A stretch of 64,000 nt of DNA from Diplonema papillatum (Eukaryota; Euglenozoa; Diplonemea; Diplonemida; Diplonemidae), in NCBI GenBank assembly GCA_030068145.1, contig JAPJBO010000071.1, positions 1-64,000 on the forward strand, in the 5' to 3' direction. Of the stretch, positions 46,714 through 56,998 are shown in pieces; within the stretch, counting starts at the first letter, position 1; each line of letters opens with the position of its first letter. The position numbers and the translations under genes were made by a program. The notes beneath the pieces are model-generated. The model saw only the letters and a list, made by a program, of their open reading frames with translations. It was not told the DNA's origin and did no database searches.

Positions 46714-49700
46714 AAAGAGCATCAAAGAAAAAAAGAGAGGGGGAAGTTTGTTTATTATAGAGCGGGGAATGCAAGAATGTGCTTAAAATAGAATCTGCGT
46801 GTCTGCAGACAGGACGGCAATGTGAATCTGGTTTGTCGGTTGGCTGTTTGTACCCATGTTGCGAGCACATGTGTGTGTCAATTCCATGGGCTTCGCGTAC
46901 TGGTGCTGTTCAAAGCGGCAGCCTCCTTCCGATGTAATCCTAGCACAAATCTGCAGATGGACTGGAAACTGTTCTCCAGCTGATCTTTGAGAGGACTCCT
47001 GAGTCCCCGCTGCCGAAACTGGCCGGCAAACCGGAACAGGTCGAGAAAGCCTCCTTTCCAGGCATAATGGTTGTTCTAGCGTAGTCCTGAACAACAAGAC
47101 AACGCCTGGAACAAGGGCTCTCTGGGAACCCTGTATACGTTCTTCGGAGAGGCAAGGAGCGTGTTCACAAGGTGTCTTCGTCACTGGCACGGTCTTCCCA
47201 CCCTTGCCGCACGCAACAAACGTGGAGCCGACTGGTTGACATTGCACGATACAAAAAACGGGAGATGTGCTGGGAGAGTGGAAACATCGTGATCGAAGGG
47301 GGCAACTTGGAGGCACTCCGCAGAGACTGTTCGCAAGTACTCGAAAGGCACTCGACAGAAGCACGTGTGGTTCTGGGGAGTGGTCGGTTTGTTCCCGATA
47401 ATAACTCCGAAAGGGAAGGCGCACTCGGCCTCTGTGGCAACAGTGATCGTGCTTTTTCTTCATTTCGGTGAGAATTTGTCGACACGACCCCCACCCCTCG
47501 AAGAAAGATCCTTCTCCCAATCTTCCGTCGTCATTGCTTTGCTTGCATTCTTCCTTTATTGATCCCGACGAGCATCGCGTGAGAGCATGCGGGTTGGTGT
47601 CTTCTTTTGTTCTGATTTCTGGGTGGAAGGAGCCCACTGGAAAAGCTGGTCCACATGAACATTTCGTAACGGAAGCTTTGCCGTAATTCGCCGGCTCCTT
47701 GCTGCCACTGTGCCATGAAGTGTCATCTCATCGGATCGTTGCACGCTTTCACTTCTGTCAACCCGTAGAAGACAGTAGCGAATTTTCGCGAGCCACGCAC
47801 ATAATGATTTTGCAACAAGCGGCGACGAAAAAAGAACTGCGAAGTGCATCGACTTTTCAAGGGAAAGGAGTTAGTCCATGGGCTTGCCATGCGAAAAGAA
47901 GGGAAAAAGAAAGACGTCGCACGCCGAACTGCGCATGCGCTGAGATCCGGCTGTCAGGTCTGTCTCCGGTCCAGCCTAACGATCGATTTCCATCAACAAA
48001 AGACGAAATGATAAAGCACCGGAGGCGGATGACTGTTTTGCTGTAAAGTGTCAGGCGTGAGCTGAGTAGCGCACATCATAAACATCTCTACCGACAGGCT
48101 CAGAGGCGGCTGTAACGCGGGCATGTTCATCCCACTCAAGCTTGCTGAAACTTCGCTTTACAATGAGCTTGCACAGGGTCAGACTGGTCTTTTACGCCTA
48201 ACAGTTGTTCATGAGTAGTCGCAAGACAGCAGTAGAAGCTGGCTCGGTGGCGCAAAGTCTCGATAAGAAAAACAGCTACAACAATGTTGCCAGTTTTCCC
48301 TAACCATAACCGATGGGAAGCTACGCTCTTGTGGACATTATTACTACACCTTTGCACACTGCATGCTATGCGAAACGTGAAAAGTTGCGTGCAAGACGGT
48401 GTCTCTAATTGATTCTGCTGCCACTCATGCGACTAGAGGAGAGGCCGAAAAGCTTCTTTATATGAGCAGGTGTCGGGTCGCAGAGATATAATGCGACGGG
48501 TTCCCGCATAGAACCCAAGAAACCGAAGAAAAAAAGGCGAAGTGCACCGCGTAATGAGTGCATGCACGCTCGCAATCGTATGCTGACGTCGGGAAAACCG
48601 TTCTAAAGTGCTTTTTGATGGTTTGTTTTTGCTAGGTTTACTTCTTTTATGTGTACCGTGCTCCTGCATGTGAAAGTTTTTATTCGTTCCTTTTCATTTT
48701 CTACTACTGGTTTCTGTTGGCAGAGCTTGTCCTTTTTTTTTGTGCTTTCCGACGATCCCGTGGGATGTGCAGTTTTTTTATATGTTGTTGTATTTTGGTC
48801 TGCCCGAAACGTTGTGTGGTTCAATTCCTTCTCTTTTAAACAAAAGAGACGACTAGGGGGGTTGCCCTTCTGTTTTCAGTATTCATTCGTATGCGGGACA
48901 CCAGTATGCGGTGCGTTCGGCGCATTTGAAGAGCCAGAACCGGCGAAGGGCGATGAGCTCCCTTCGTGGTCTTGCCTTCGGTACACGCACCTGGTTCCTG
49001 ACGGGTAGAAGTCACTATGAGAGCTATAAAAGTAACAGTACAGATAGAAAGAGAGAACGAGGCGGGGGGAGTGCAGATGTTTTTCTTTTTCCAGAAAGGA
49101 AGGGGGGGGGATCTTGAAGGGGGACCGAATTGTGATCATGAAGATAGATCGGGGTTCAAGTGTTTCCTGAGAAAAACGATTGACCGGGCGAACCTTCGGT
49201 ATCCACGTAATGCTTTGGCCTGAAGTTCTAAATTTGTTGTAGGCGATTGCCTGCTAATACCTTGAAGGATCATGTCCGCCTTCTGAAGCGACCGCGATGA
49301 TTGTAAAGCTGGGAACCAGGATCAAGTTCGCAAACACCGAAGTTCTAAGATTGGTCTGACCCAACGTTTTCCGCACAGGGCGTACAAAAAAAAGGGGGTG
49401 GGGTGTTCAGTTGGGCAAGGCGGACCAAACGGGAGGGGACTGGTGGAAAGGTTGTTCCCGACAACCTTTTTAGAGTCAAAGCTTAAGACAAGGTTTTTAG
49501 AGTGAGTGTTTTAATGAGCATAACCTTCATGACGGTTTCGAGTTTTAAGTAGTTTTGGCGCAGTTTGTCCTCATTATACCCGTGTGAGTCACGTTCGCGT
49601 TTTGGTTTCGCTTCGTGCCCTGCAGAAAGGCTGTAGAAATATAGGTCTTACTTCATCGTGCTAGGCTACAAAACCGCAACATTGCAAATCTAGTTTCGAG

Positions 49701-52226
49701 TAAGTAATAATACGATATGCGGATATGAGCAACCTTTTGACACGTTCTGACGCGCGCATCTGTCGTCTTGGTCTAGAGTACTCGTCAGTGCGCGTATTCG
49801 TCTTTGCTGTTATCTGCCATTATCAACTGGTGATTTCCTTTCTCAAACCCTTTGGATGCCTCGCGCGTCTTTTTCTTGTTGTCGTTTTTAGCGCGCTGGA
49901 TAGAGTGAAAGGGCCGGCTCATTTTTACTTCTCTTTAGGAAAGGTCGTTTGGCTGATTATTTTTAGAGTCAAAAATTATTTGTGGGGGAGGGGTTGGCTT
50001 GATTAGAAGATCTTTTTTTCTTTGGCCAGACCGTTTTTGATGGTTTCTCTCCTGTCGCGCCTGCGGTTCGGGGTGTCGGGGCGGCGAATGGTGGGTGAGG
50101 GATACTTCGCGGGATAGTGTCGCGAAAGAAAGTGGAGATGTGTACGGGATATGCAAGTCGAACAGGCGTTGTCTTGCAATACGTGCAAGAAAGAGAGAGT
50201 ATTAATCCGAAGCAGGGGGGTTAGTCAATACTATTCGCCAAAGCATATTCCGACGGTAAGGAAGAAAAAAGACGCGCGGCCGGTTAAGACATATCAGTAA
50301 CTGTTATGCCTGGCAAGCCGCCGGGTTGGCAAGCCGCCCGGCCGGGATTTTTCATTTTTCCAGAGATAAAGTTCACTAATTTTCAGCGTTTATTAATTTT
50401 CGTCTGTTATTTCACGGGCTGGTACTCAATCCGAGAAAGGAGGAGATGTGTAGCTAATTTATGTTGCAAGTTTCTCTTTGACGAAAAACTTCAGAATCTA
50501 TGAACAGAGAGCAGCTAGAGAGAGAGAGAGATCGTAGTTGTATTTTTACTGAAGCCAGATGAACGTGAATTTTTATTCCTACTGGAAGCCAGACAATGGT
50601 AAGCAGTTGGGTCCCCGATTGAAATGGGATGGCAAATTTTTGGAGGCTTCATTTGGGGTTCTTGTTACTTTCAGGATCGCTTTTTTCCCGTCTCAAGGTT
50701 AGCGAGACGGGTTTCCTTACGAGCATCTTTGCACAGCTTCGCACGTGTGCGGCCCTTGGAGCGCACGGTACAGAACACCAGCAAACTGTTTTTATGCGCG
50801 GACGTAACGAGCACACATGAGTAGTGGTACAGACCGTGTGAGCGGAGTGTATGGTTGTTGAACCACTACGAGGTTGTTGCTAGAGACACTTAAAGAGCTG
50901 CTGTATCCCAGAGAGGCGAGCAGTTCCCAAATTTAGACTTTCCCCCCCCTGACGACAGCAAGTCAGACTGGCCACGGTTTTATTTTTGTGGGTTTTTGGT
51001 GTGTGTTTTTTCCTTCTTGCCTTTCCGTCCGTTCCGAGTTTACGTGGGTGTTTCACCGCGCTGGGAAACGGAAACAGGCGACAGGCGAGAAAAACGGGTC
51101 ATGATGATATGTTTTTTTAGCGTTACTTTTCTAGTTTGATTTCTCTGTCACGGCCTTTATTTTTTTTTTTTTTTTTGGAGTATGAGTTCACTTGCTACTC
51201 CGGGGTTTTTAAAGTCTCCGGTTGACTCTCGGTAATTGGATTCTCTTTTTCGTTGGGTTTCGAGCGTTGTTCTATTTAGTGAAGTTGGCACTTTTTCTCC
51301 TGTGTGGTCCCTTGACGTGTGTAGATGTCGTTCGTTTTTGCTGCCGCTGCCACTGCTGCTGCGGGAGAGAACGTCACATTCACTTCAGAGGTCAACAGGA
51401 AGTGGTAACTAGAGTGCGGGAGAGGAAAGAACGTGCTTGGAACGGTATATATACGCGGGGAGAGGGGGAAGTTTTAGTTTAATGTTTGGGCAGCCTTATG
51501 GGGGGAGGGATGTGAGAAAGGCGCGGGAGCCACAAAGGGTGCGCCGATGGGTAGCATTTTCGACGCATTTCGTGACGGTCGCCTTTGGGTGAGGCAGTGC
51601 TAAGACTTAGTTTTAGTCTGCTTGTGCTGGCAGGGAAGAAGTATGCTGGAGACGCATCAAGCCTACTTTGCATCACAGATAGAGAGAGGCAATGAGGTTC
51701 AGACTCAACGGATGTCTCTCTATCGATTGAATGGTGAACTCGGTTGCAAGTGATTGAGTACTAATTGAGTACTATTTGAGTACCAAAAAAATGACCCCTG
51801 GGTTTTGCGATCACTTCATAAGAAAAAAGGGCGCGGGAGGATAGCAGGTCCCACGGAATGCGTAGTTTTGTTGAAAGCAGAACGCACGAGGGTGAAATCG
51901 TACTGAATCTTGTGGCAGATTGTTGCCTCTCAAGCATTGGCACTTTTTTGAGGCTTACAAACAGAAAGAGAAACAAAGGGACACGGGCAGGGATGCCAGA
52001 ACGTGCTTGCTCAACATAATTTTCCGTCGGCTTCGGGATTTGATTCGGCTTCCCTGAACACGATGAGTCTAACTTGTAGTCGTATGACTGTCGTTCGTCA
52101 GATCCTCTCGCATTCGAGTTTTTTGATGAGAAATAAAGGTCGGGTTTGGGATGTATACGGTGGGTGTTCCATTCCCTTCGAATGCCACCGCTCCCAGCAA
52201 GAAGAAAAAGTAGACACTTCTGCACT
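46714..52226. other. Large gene-poor stretch, 5.5 kb
   Basis: No supported gene. A minus-strand 284-codon frame at 46783-47637 starts at GTG and has no domain; I reject it. Short motifs related to agaacgtgcttggaacgg lie near 46772, 51429 and 51999. A GA dinucleotide run is at 50515-50531 and a T22 tract at 51154-51175. Many frames are T-rich low complexity. Confidence 0.4.
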
Positions 52227-53891
52227 TTAGGTGAAAGCGATGAGGGCGGAGGACAACGCGTCGATGTTGGAAGCAGGGGTCTCCTGGGTGAATGCATTGA
52301 AAGAACTGTCGACGTCAAAACCTTGCAGAGACCTGCCCTTGTTGAAACGGCAACGGTGCCTGCCTGAGACCACGGTGTACGGTGACGGTGGCTGAATGTA
52401 CGTCGTACCAGCGGTGTACGGTTGGTGCGTACTCGGAATGGTCACGGGTAGAACAGGCGTGTTGTTGGCCTCACGCTCGCTTTCCTCGGGGACTTCAGGC
52501 TCGCATGGGAAAAACGAAGCCAAACTTTCCCTATTGCGCTGTGCATCAACGGGCAGCGAAGGGCACGTTTGCGGACCATCGTACATGCCGAGCAGGGGTG
52601 TCTTGTCCAGTCTCGGGGCTTCCTCGGTGACAGCAGTCACGGCGGTGCTGACGGAACGGGCTGACGACAAAGAGGCAGACGAGCCGGAGGAGGCGTAATG
52701 CGGGTGTCTCATCATGTTGTGCAACTCGTCAACAGGGGGCGCCAACGGTGCCTCCGCCGACGCCAGGTGCATCTGCTGGCTGTACTCAACCGTGCTGCTG
52801 GCGAACTCGTTCGCATCGTATCTCGCTGTTGCATCAAAAAACATTGTGTGCAACGGAAGCGGGGGCACAACGTTGGTCACATCGCGATTCTGTAGGTATG
52901 TAAGCAATGTGTTCTGTACCTTGTAGTGTGATGTGGGTCAGTCGCGTTGAGCACAGAAAAAGGAGAGACTTGCACGGTATAAATGAAGGCAACACAGGGG
53001 CTCACAACTGCACTGCTCCTATCTAACCCTGTTTCGATTCTTTATTCACGAACCCATAAGGCGGTTCAACATCAACGCGTACCTGAGTGCAACCCCTGCA
53101 GTGCACAGTTCACATGTGCAGCCACCAACAAAGGGAAACAAGTGAGATATTCATGAGTGCCGCCAAAACACGGTTTGGCTCTTTGGACGAATACATTTGT
53201 ATTCACTGGTGGTCGTCGGATGGTCACTCTCAAAAAATGGGTGCATGCCGCCGGGCCTGCGGTTCGGGATGCAAGTGTGGAGCCTTGAAAAACATACCGT
53301 GTACAATTCCGCTGCCGGCAGGCAGGGCACTGAAAGTTCTTCAGTTCTGGTGGGCGGTTGCCAGTGCATCATGCTGTTGAACTCAGGGTACCATGGGTGC
53401 GGCTGCGCACTGACGTAGTTCGAGTGCTGCAACTGGTTGAGACCCGAGTCGCTGGACGGTGGGTATGCGAAGGAATCGTCGAGTTGTTGCTGTGGCGACG
53501 CTGAATTGGCAGTGTAAGTGTACTCGTGTTGCTCCGAGTCAGGGTAAGAAGTGTCGACTGCTTCGGGGTTCCAATCGGCCGCGTTGACGTCGTCGAAAGT
53601 GTGCAAGAACTGCCTCCAGTTGCGAAGGACAACTTCAAAAGCCCTCTTCGACAGAGTGCGGTTGCTCCTGGGAGACGTGCTCGGAGTGTCTAGGTGCATG
53701 CTTGAGATCCTCCTGTCCTTCGGGACCTGTTCCATATAGTTCTGATAGCCGAGGGTTAGTTTACCGATCTGCACCTGCTTTGCACGCTGCCTCATACGTG
53801 CCGATTCACACGGAGGCCCCGGCTGTTGTTCGTGAACAGTTACGATGTGCATTGCGGGCGTGACAGGAACGATCATGGCGCTGCTGGTCAT
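52227..53891 (-). CDS. SLBP: Histone RNA hairpin-binding protein (SLBP) paralog A, 2 exons
   Basis: Predicted to bind the stem-loop of replication-dependent histone mRNAs and guide their processing, export and translation. Minus-strand exons 53891-53298 and 52889-52227 are joined in phase 0 (donor gtatgt, acceptor cctacag), giving 418 residues. The SLBP RNA-binding domain spans ~32-101: RMRQRAKQVQIGK, TLGYQNYMEQVPKDRR, the DTP motif at 68-70, then LSKRAFEVVLRNWRQFLHTFDD. It is divergent: the canonical TPNK becomes TPST, and two tryptophans expected in SRRSWD and LHFWD are Phe here. The remainder is Ser/Pro/Gln-rich and disordered. A head-to-tail paralog lies 2 kb upstream in transcription sense. 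Family assignment is strong; function is inferred. Confidence 0.88.
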
Positions 53892-55957
53892 TTTCGGATT
53901 CCTACGAATCTGTTTTGCTGCTGTAAGCGAGCCGGACTAGTTTGAGCTCAGGAAAAGAGAGTCTGTGCGCAGGCCGCGCTTTTGTGGGGTCTTGTTTCCT
54001 ACTTTCTTCTCGTGTTCGTGTTCGTGTTCCCTTCTTTTGTCGCGCTTTGGCTTACTTCGTTCGTTTGCTGCTTTTCCACAGACTCTCGCTAGTCTTTTTT
54101 TTTCTAGGGTTGATTGGGGTGGCGGGGTGTGTTCCTGCGCGGTGGTTTTTATAGCGTGGTTCAACCTGCTCGTTCTCAGGAAAACACTTGCTCGATATGC
54201 GATCTGCAGTGCTTTGATCTGGCAGCATGCTTAACTCTCTACGGACGAGGGACACATATTTATGTCGAAAAAGTCTGAACCCGAGCTTGGGTTCGGACAC
54301 GTTGCCTCCAGAGCAACGACACGTCAAAAAGGATCAATATTTGCTGCTGTAAGAGATCTCCAAGGAGCACAGGTTTCCCATTTTGGAATTGTAAAACTCT
54401 TGAGTTTGACCCACAGATTCCCCAGAAGGCGTTCTGCGCGCTGGACAACCTCCCCATAAGGGGTTGGGGGACTCAGGAAACACTGGCTGGACTCAAAGGG
54501 TACACCTGCCAGAGCGTGGCTGCCAGAACTTGGCGCTGCATTTACTACGACCTGTTCCGTCGCATGTCAGACCATGGCATTGCAGGTCTGAAAGAAACTG
54601 TTTAGTACATGGTTTAGACGTGCTTACCTTTCATTGTGGCTGCTACCTTGCGGGAGAAATTAGTTCTGCAGCTGTAAAAGCGACAACTATCATTGTTGCG
54701 GCTCCTGCTGCAAAGTCGCTGCCTCTCTGTATGCGGTGCCTATAATGAAGAACGCATTGGAAAGGCGTAAACGGAAAGTTCTTTTACGGCTAACCCCTCT
54801 TGTTGCTCTTTATTTTTTGAATAAAACACGAAATTCCCCCGTTGAAAGCAACAGAGGCGCACTACTGTTTTTTGGCCGGTTTTGCGTTGGATGGTGTTTG
54901 AAGGCCTCTTACCCTTGGGGGCGGGATTGGAGACAGGGATAGGAGATGGGGTCAGCGCTTCGACGAAGGCATGAAACGAGGTTTTCTTTTTTTGGCGCTA
55001 GCAACACTGTCTGTGTCGTGGGATCAAGTAAAAGCGCTGCTCTGCTCCGAGCCCCCTGGCAACAGCCTGTTTGCCCTACTACCTAGTCTGCTCTTGTTTC
55101 GCGATATTCCCGTTGTTTCTTGGTCTTTTTTCAAATCGGTAAAAACTCGATCAGGTTGGAAGATACCCAGTACACGTGATACTACCCTCAATCACTTGTC
55201 TCAGCAAACCCAAGCAGCGCCACCCCACCCCTATACCGGCTCTGTATAGTCCACCACACGTCTTGCTGCAGTGGTACCCACAAATGACCGAAGGCATCTG
55301 CAGCGTTTCTATCTCCTTCGTCACAAGAATTGTGACCAGTGACAACTACTAGCAGGTCACACTTGGCCGAACCTACAAGTTCAGACCAGTAAAGTCCGGC
55401 CAACTGTTAGTGGCATCCATTCTTGAGTTCGGGGCGAGTATCGTTTTGAACACAACAAGGGTATACTTCTGGTGCGGCAAGCGCCAAGGTTCATCATCAG
55501 GTAAGTCAGATCTTGGAGCCAGGCGCGGAAACCTTTGGGCTAACATGGTCAATCCCGATCCTAACAACACTCAGTCCCGTGCCATCTGAGAAGCAAGGTA
55601 CACTCTTTTGCCTTGGACACGGATGAGGGCGGCAGGTGATTGCCATTTCCCCGTGAATGGCGTTTCTCGGAGCAGGACTAAAATCTGTAACCCAGATAGT
55701 GGGTGTTGACCGCAAGCTGAAACACCCCTCCTGACGAATGCCTGAGGAAGCTCGTGTGATCTGTTTTCCTCCATGCCGCTCCTAGTTTCTGCGAAATCGA
55801 TCGCATCGCTTCAAATAAACTGGGTCCACCTGTGGACAAGATGCCGACCTTGATGAATGCCGGAGTGCATGTTTCTCCATGCAACCACGCTGGGGAGGCC
55901 GTCGATCTCGTACGATGGCTCTGGGAAAATGCGGGGCGGTAAGGGGGCCTGCCTCTG
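53892..55957. other. Spacer between the two SLBP paralogs
   Basis: No supported gene. Plus-strand candidates are weak: 54262-54351 could be a first exon (MSKKSEPELGFG, with a gtaaga donor after FAA), and 54971-55249 is a 92-codon frame with a signal-peptide-like start (MKRGFLFLALATLSVSW). Neither has a domain or a clear partner exon. Confidence 0.35.
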
Positions 55958-56998
55958 TCACCACTGCGAACTTTTGAGGGTTCGTCCTGAGTCTAGTGTG
56001 GCAAGTTCCCTCGCCAGAATTTCAGCATCTCGCGATTTTCGGCTTACTGCTCTGACGTACGCATCACAGGGATCGTCCGGGCTCTGCTGTTGCTTCGAAT
56101 CCGAGAAGGCGTTGTCTGCATCACGCCACTTCCAGCACCCTGCGCTCGAAAACGCGAAGGAGCCGTCGACGTGTTGCTGTGTCGAGTATGAATTTTCGGA
56201 GAGAGAGAACTCATGATGCCCCGCGTCCGACCGCGCATTGCCAGAGTCTGGGAACTCGTGTTCTCTCAAATCCGGATGTGTGATGCCTTCTTGCTTCGAG
56301 TCCGGACGCAATAAAGAATACTCATTTTCCAAATCTGGACGTACATTGCAGGAGGAAAGGTGTTCGCGTTCCTTCGAAACCGGACACGCATTGCCAAAGT
56401 AAGAGTCCCCGTCTTGCATCGAGTCCGAACGTGATTTACCAGAAAAGGGGAAGTTGTAGTAATTCGAAGTTGAACGTGCTTCGCTGCAGTACGGGTACTC
56501 GCGTTCTTTTGATTCCGGACGCATATTGCCAGAGTAAGAGTGCCCGTCTTGTTTCGAGTCCGGACGGAATTTAATAGGGTAAGGATGCTCGTGTTCCTTC
56601 GAATCTGAACGCGCATTGCTGGAGTAAGGATAACCGTTTCGCTCCAAATCCGGATACGGGCTGCCGGCCAAGTTGGGATTTCGGTTGGCGCCTACATTGG
56701 CATCATCGTAAGTGTGCAAGAACTGCCGCCAGTTGCGAAGGACGACTTCAAAGGCCCTCTTCGAGAGAACGCGGTTGCTCCTGGGAGACGTACTCGGAGT
56801 GTCCTGGTGTCTGCCTGGGACCCTTCTGTCCTTCGGGACCTGTTCCAAGTAGTTCTGATACCCAAGGGTGAGTTTACCAATCTGCACCTGCTTCGAACGC
56901 TGCCTCATGCGAGCTGTATCGTTCTGGGCTCCTGGTTGCTGTTCATCTGCAGCATGCAAGGCCTGCATGACAGGAATAATAAGGGGGCTCCCGGCCAT
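55958..56998 (-). CDS. SLBP: Histone RNA hairpin-binding protein (SLBP) paralog B with internal repeats
   Basis: A 346-residue single-exon frame from the ATG at 56998. The N-terminal ~100 residues are closely similar to paralog A: ARMRQRSKQVQIGKLTLGY, EQVPKDRR, DTPSTSPRSNR, then LSKRAFEVVLRNWRQFL and HTYDD. It shows the same departures from the classic SLBP domain. Residues ~110-270 are about ten imperfect 15-residue repeats of type NARSDSKEHEYPYSG. Paralog A has only one comparable unit (YPDSEQHEYTYTA). The tail (QQHVDGSFAFSSA) again aligns with A (QQQLDDSFAYPPS). A further 3' exon is possible, because A has one. Role as for paralog A; whether the two divide labour between stages or histone classes cannot be read from sequence. 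Confidence 0.88.
   Translation of the reverse strand: MAGSPLIIPVMQALHAADEQQPGAQNDTARMRQRSKQVQIGKLTLGYQNYLEQVPKDRRVPGRHQDTPSTSPRSNRVLSKRAFEVVLRNWRQFLHTYDDANVGANRNPNLAGSPYPDLERNGYPYSSNARSDSKEHEHPYPIKFRPDSKQDGHSYSGNMRPESKEREYPYCSEARSTSNYYNFPFSGKSRSDSMQDGDSYFGNACPVSKEREHLSSCNVRPDLENEYSLLRPDSKQEGITHPDLREHEFPDSGNARSDAGHHEFSLSENSYSTQQHVDGSFAFSSAGCWKWRDADNAFSDSKQQQSPDDPCDAYVRAVSRKSRDAEILARELATLDSGRTLKSSQW
56190..56665 (-). repeat. 45-bp coding minisatellite in SLBP paralog B
   Basis: About ten in-frame 45-bp units, each coding 15 residues. Sub-types alternate (SKEHE/SKERE, SKQDG/SMQDG, SNYYN), which hints at a higher-order repeat of two to three units. Length changes remain multiples of three except for two shortened units. 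Confidence 0.8.

Noticed and set aside
46783-47637. 284-codon minus-strand frame downstream of the hAT element
   Set aside because: Begins at GTG, is Cys/Ser/Pro/Arg-rich, shows no domain and has no splice-linked partner.
54262-55249. Possible plus-strand gene with a first exon at 54262 and a signal-peptide ORF at 54971
   Set aside because: No domain, no clear joining splice sites and against the strand trend; too weak to call.
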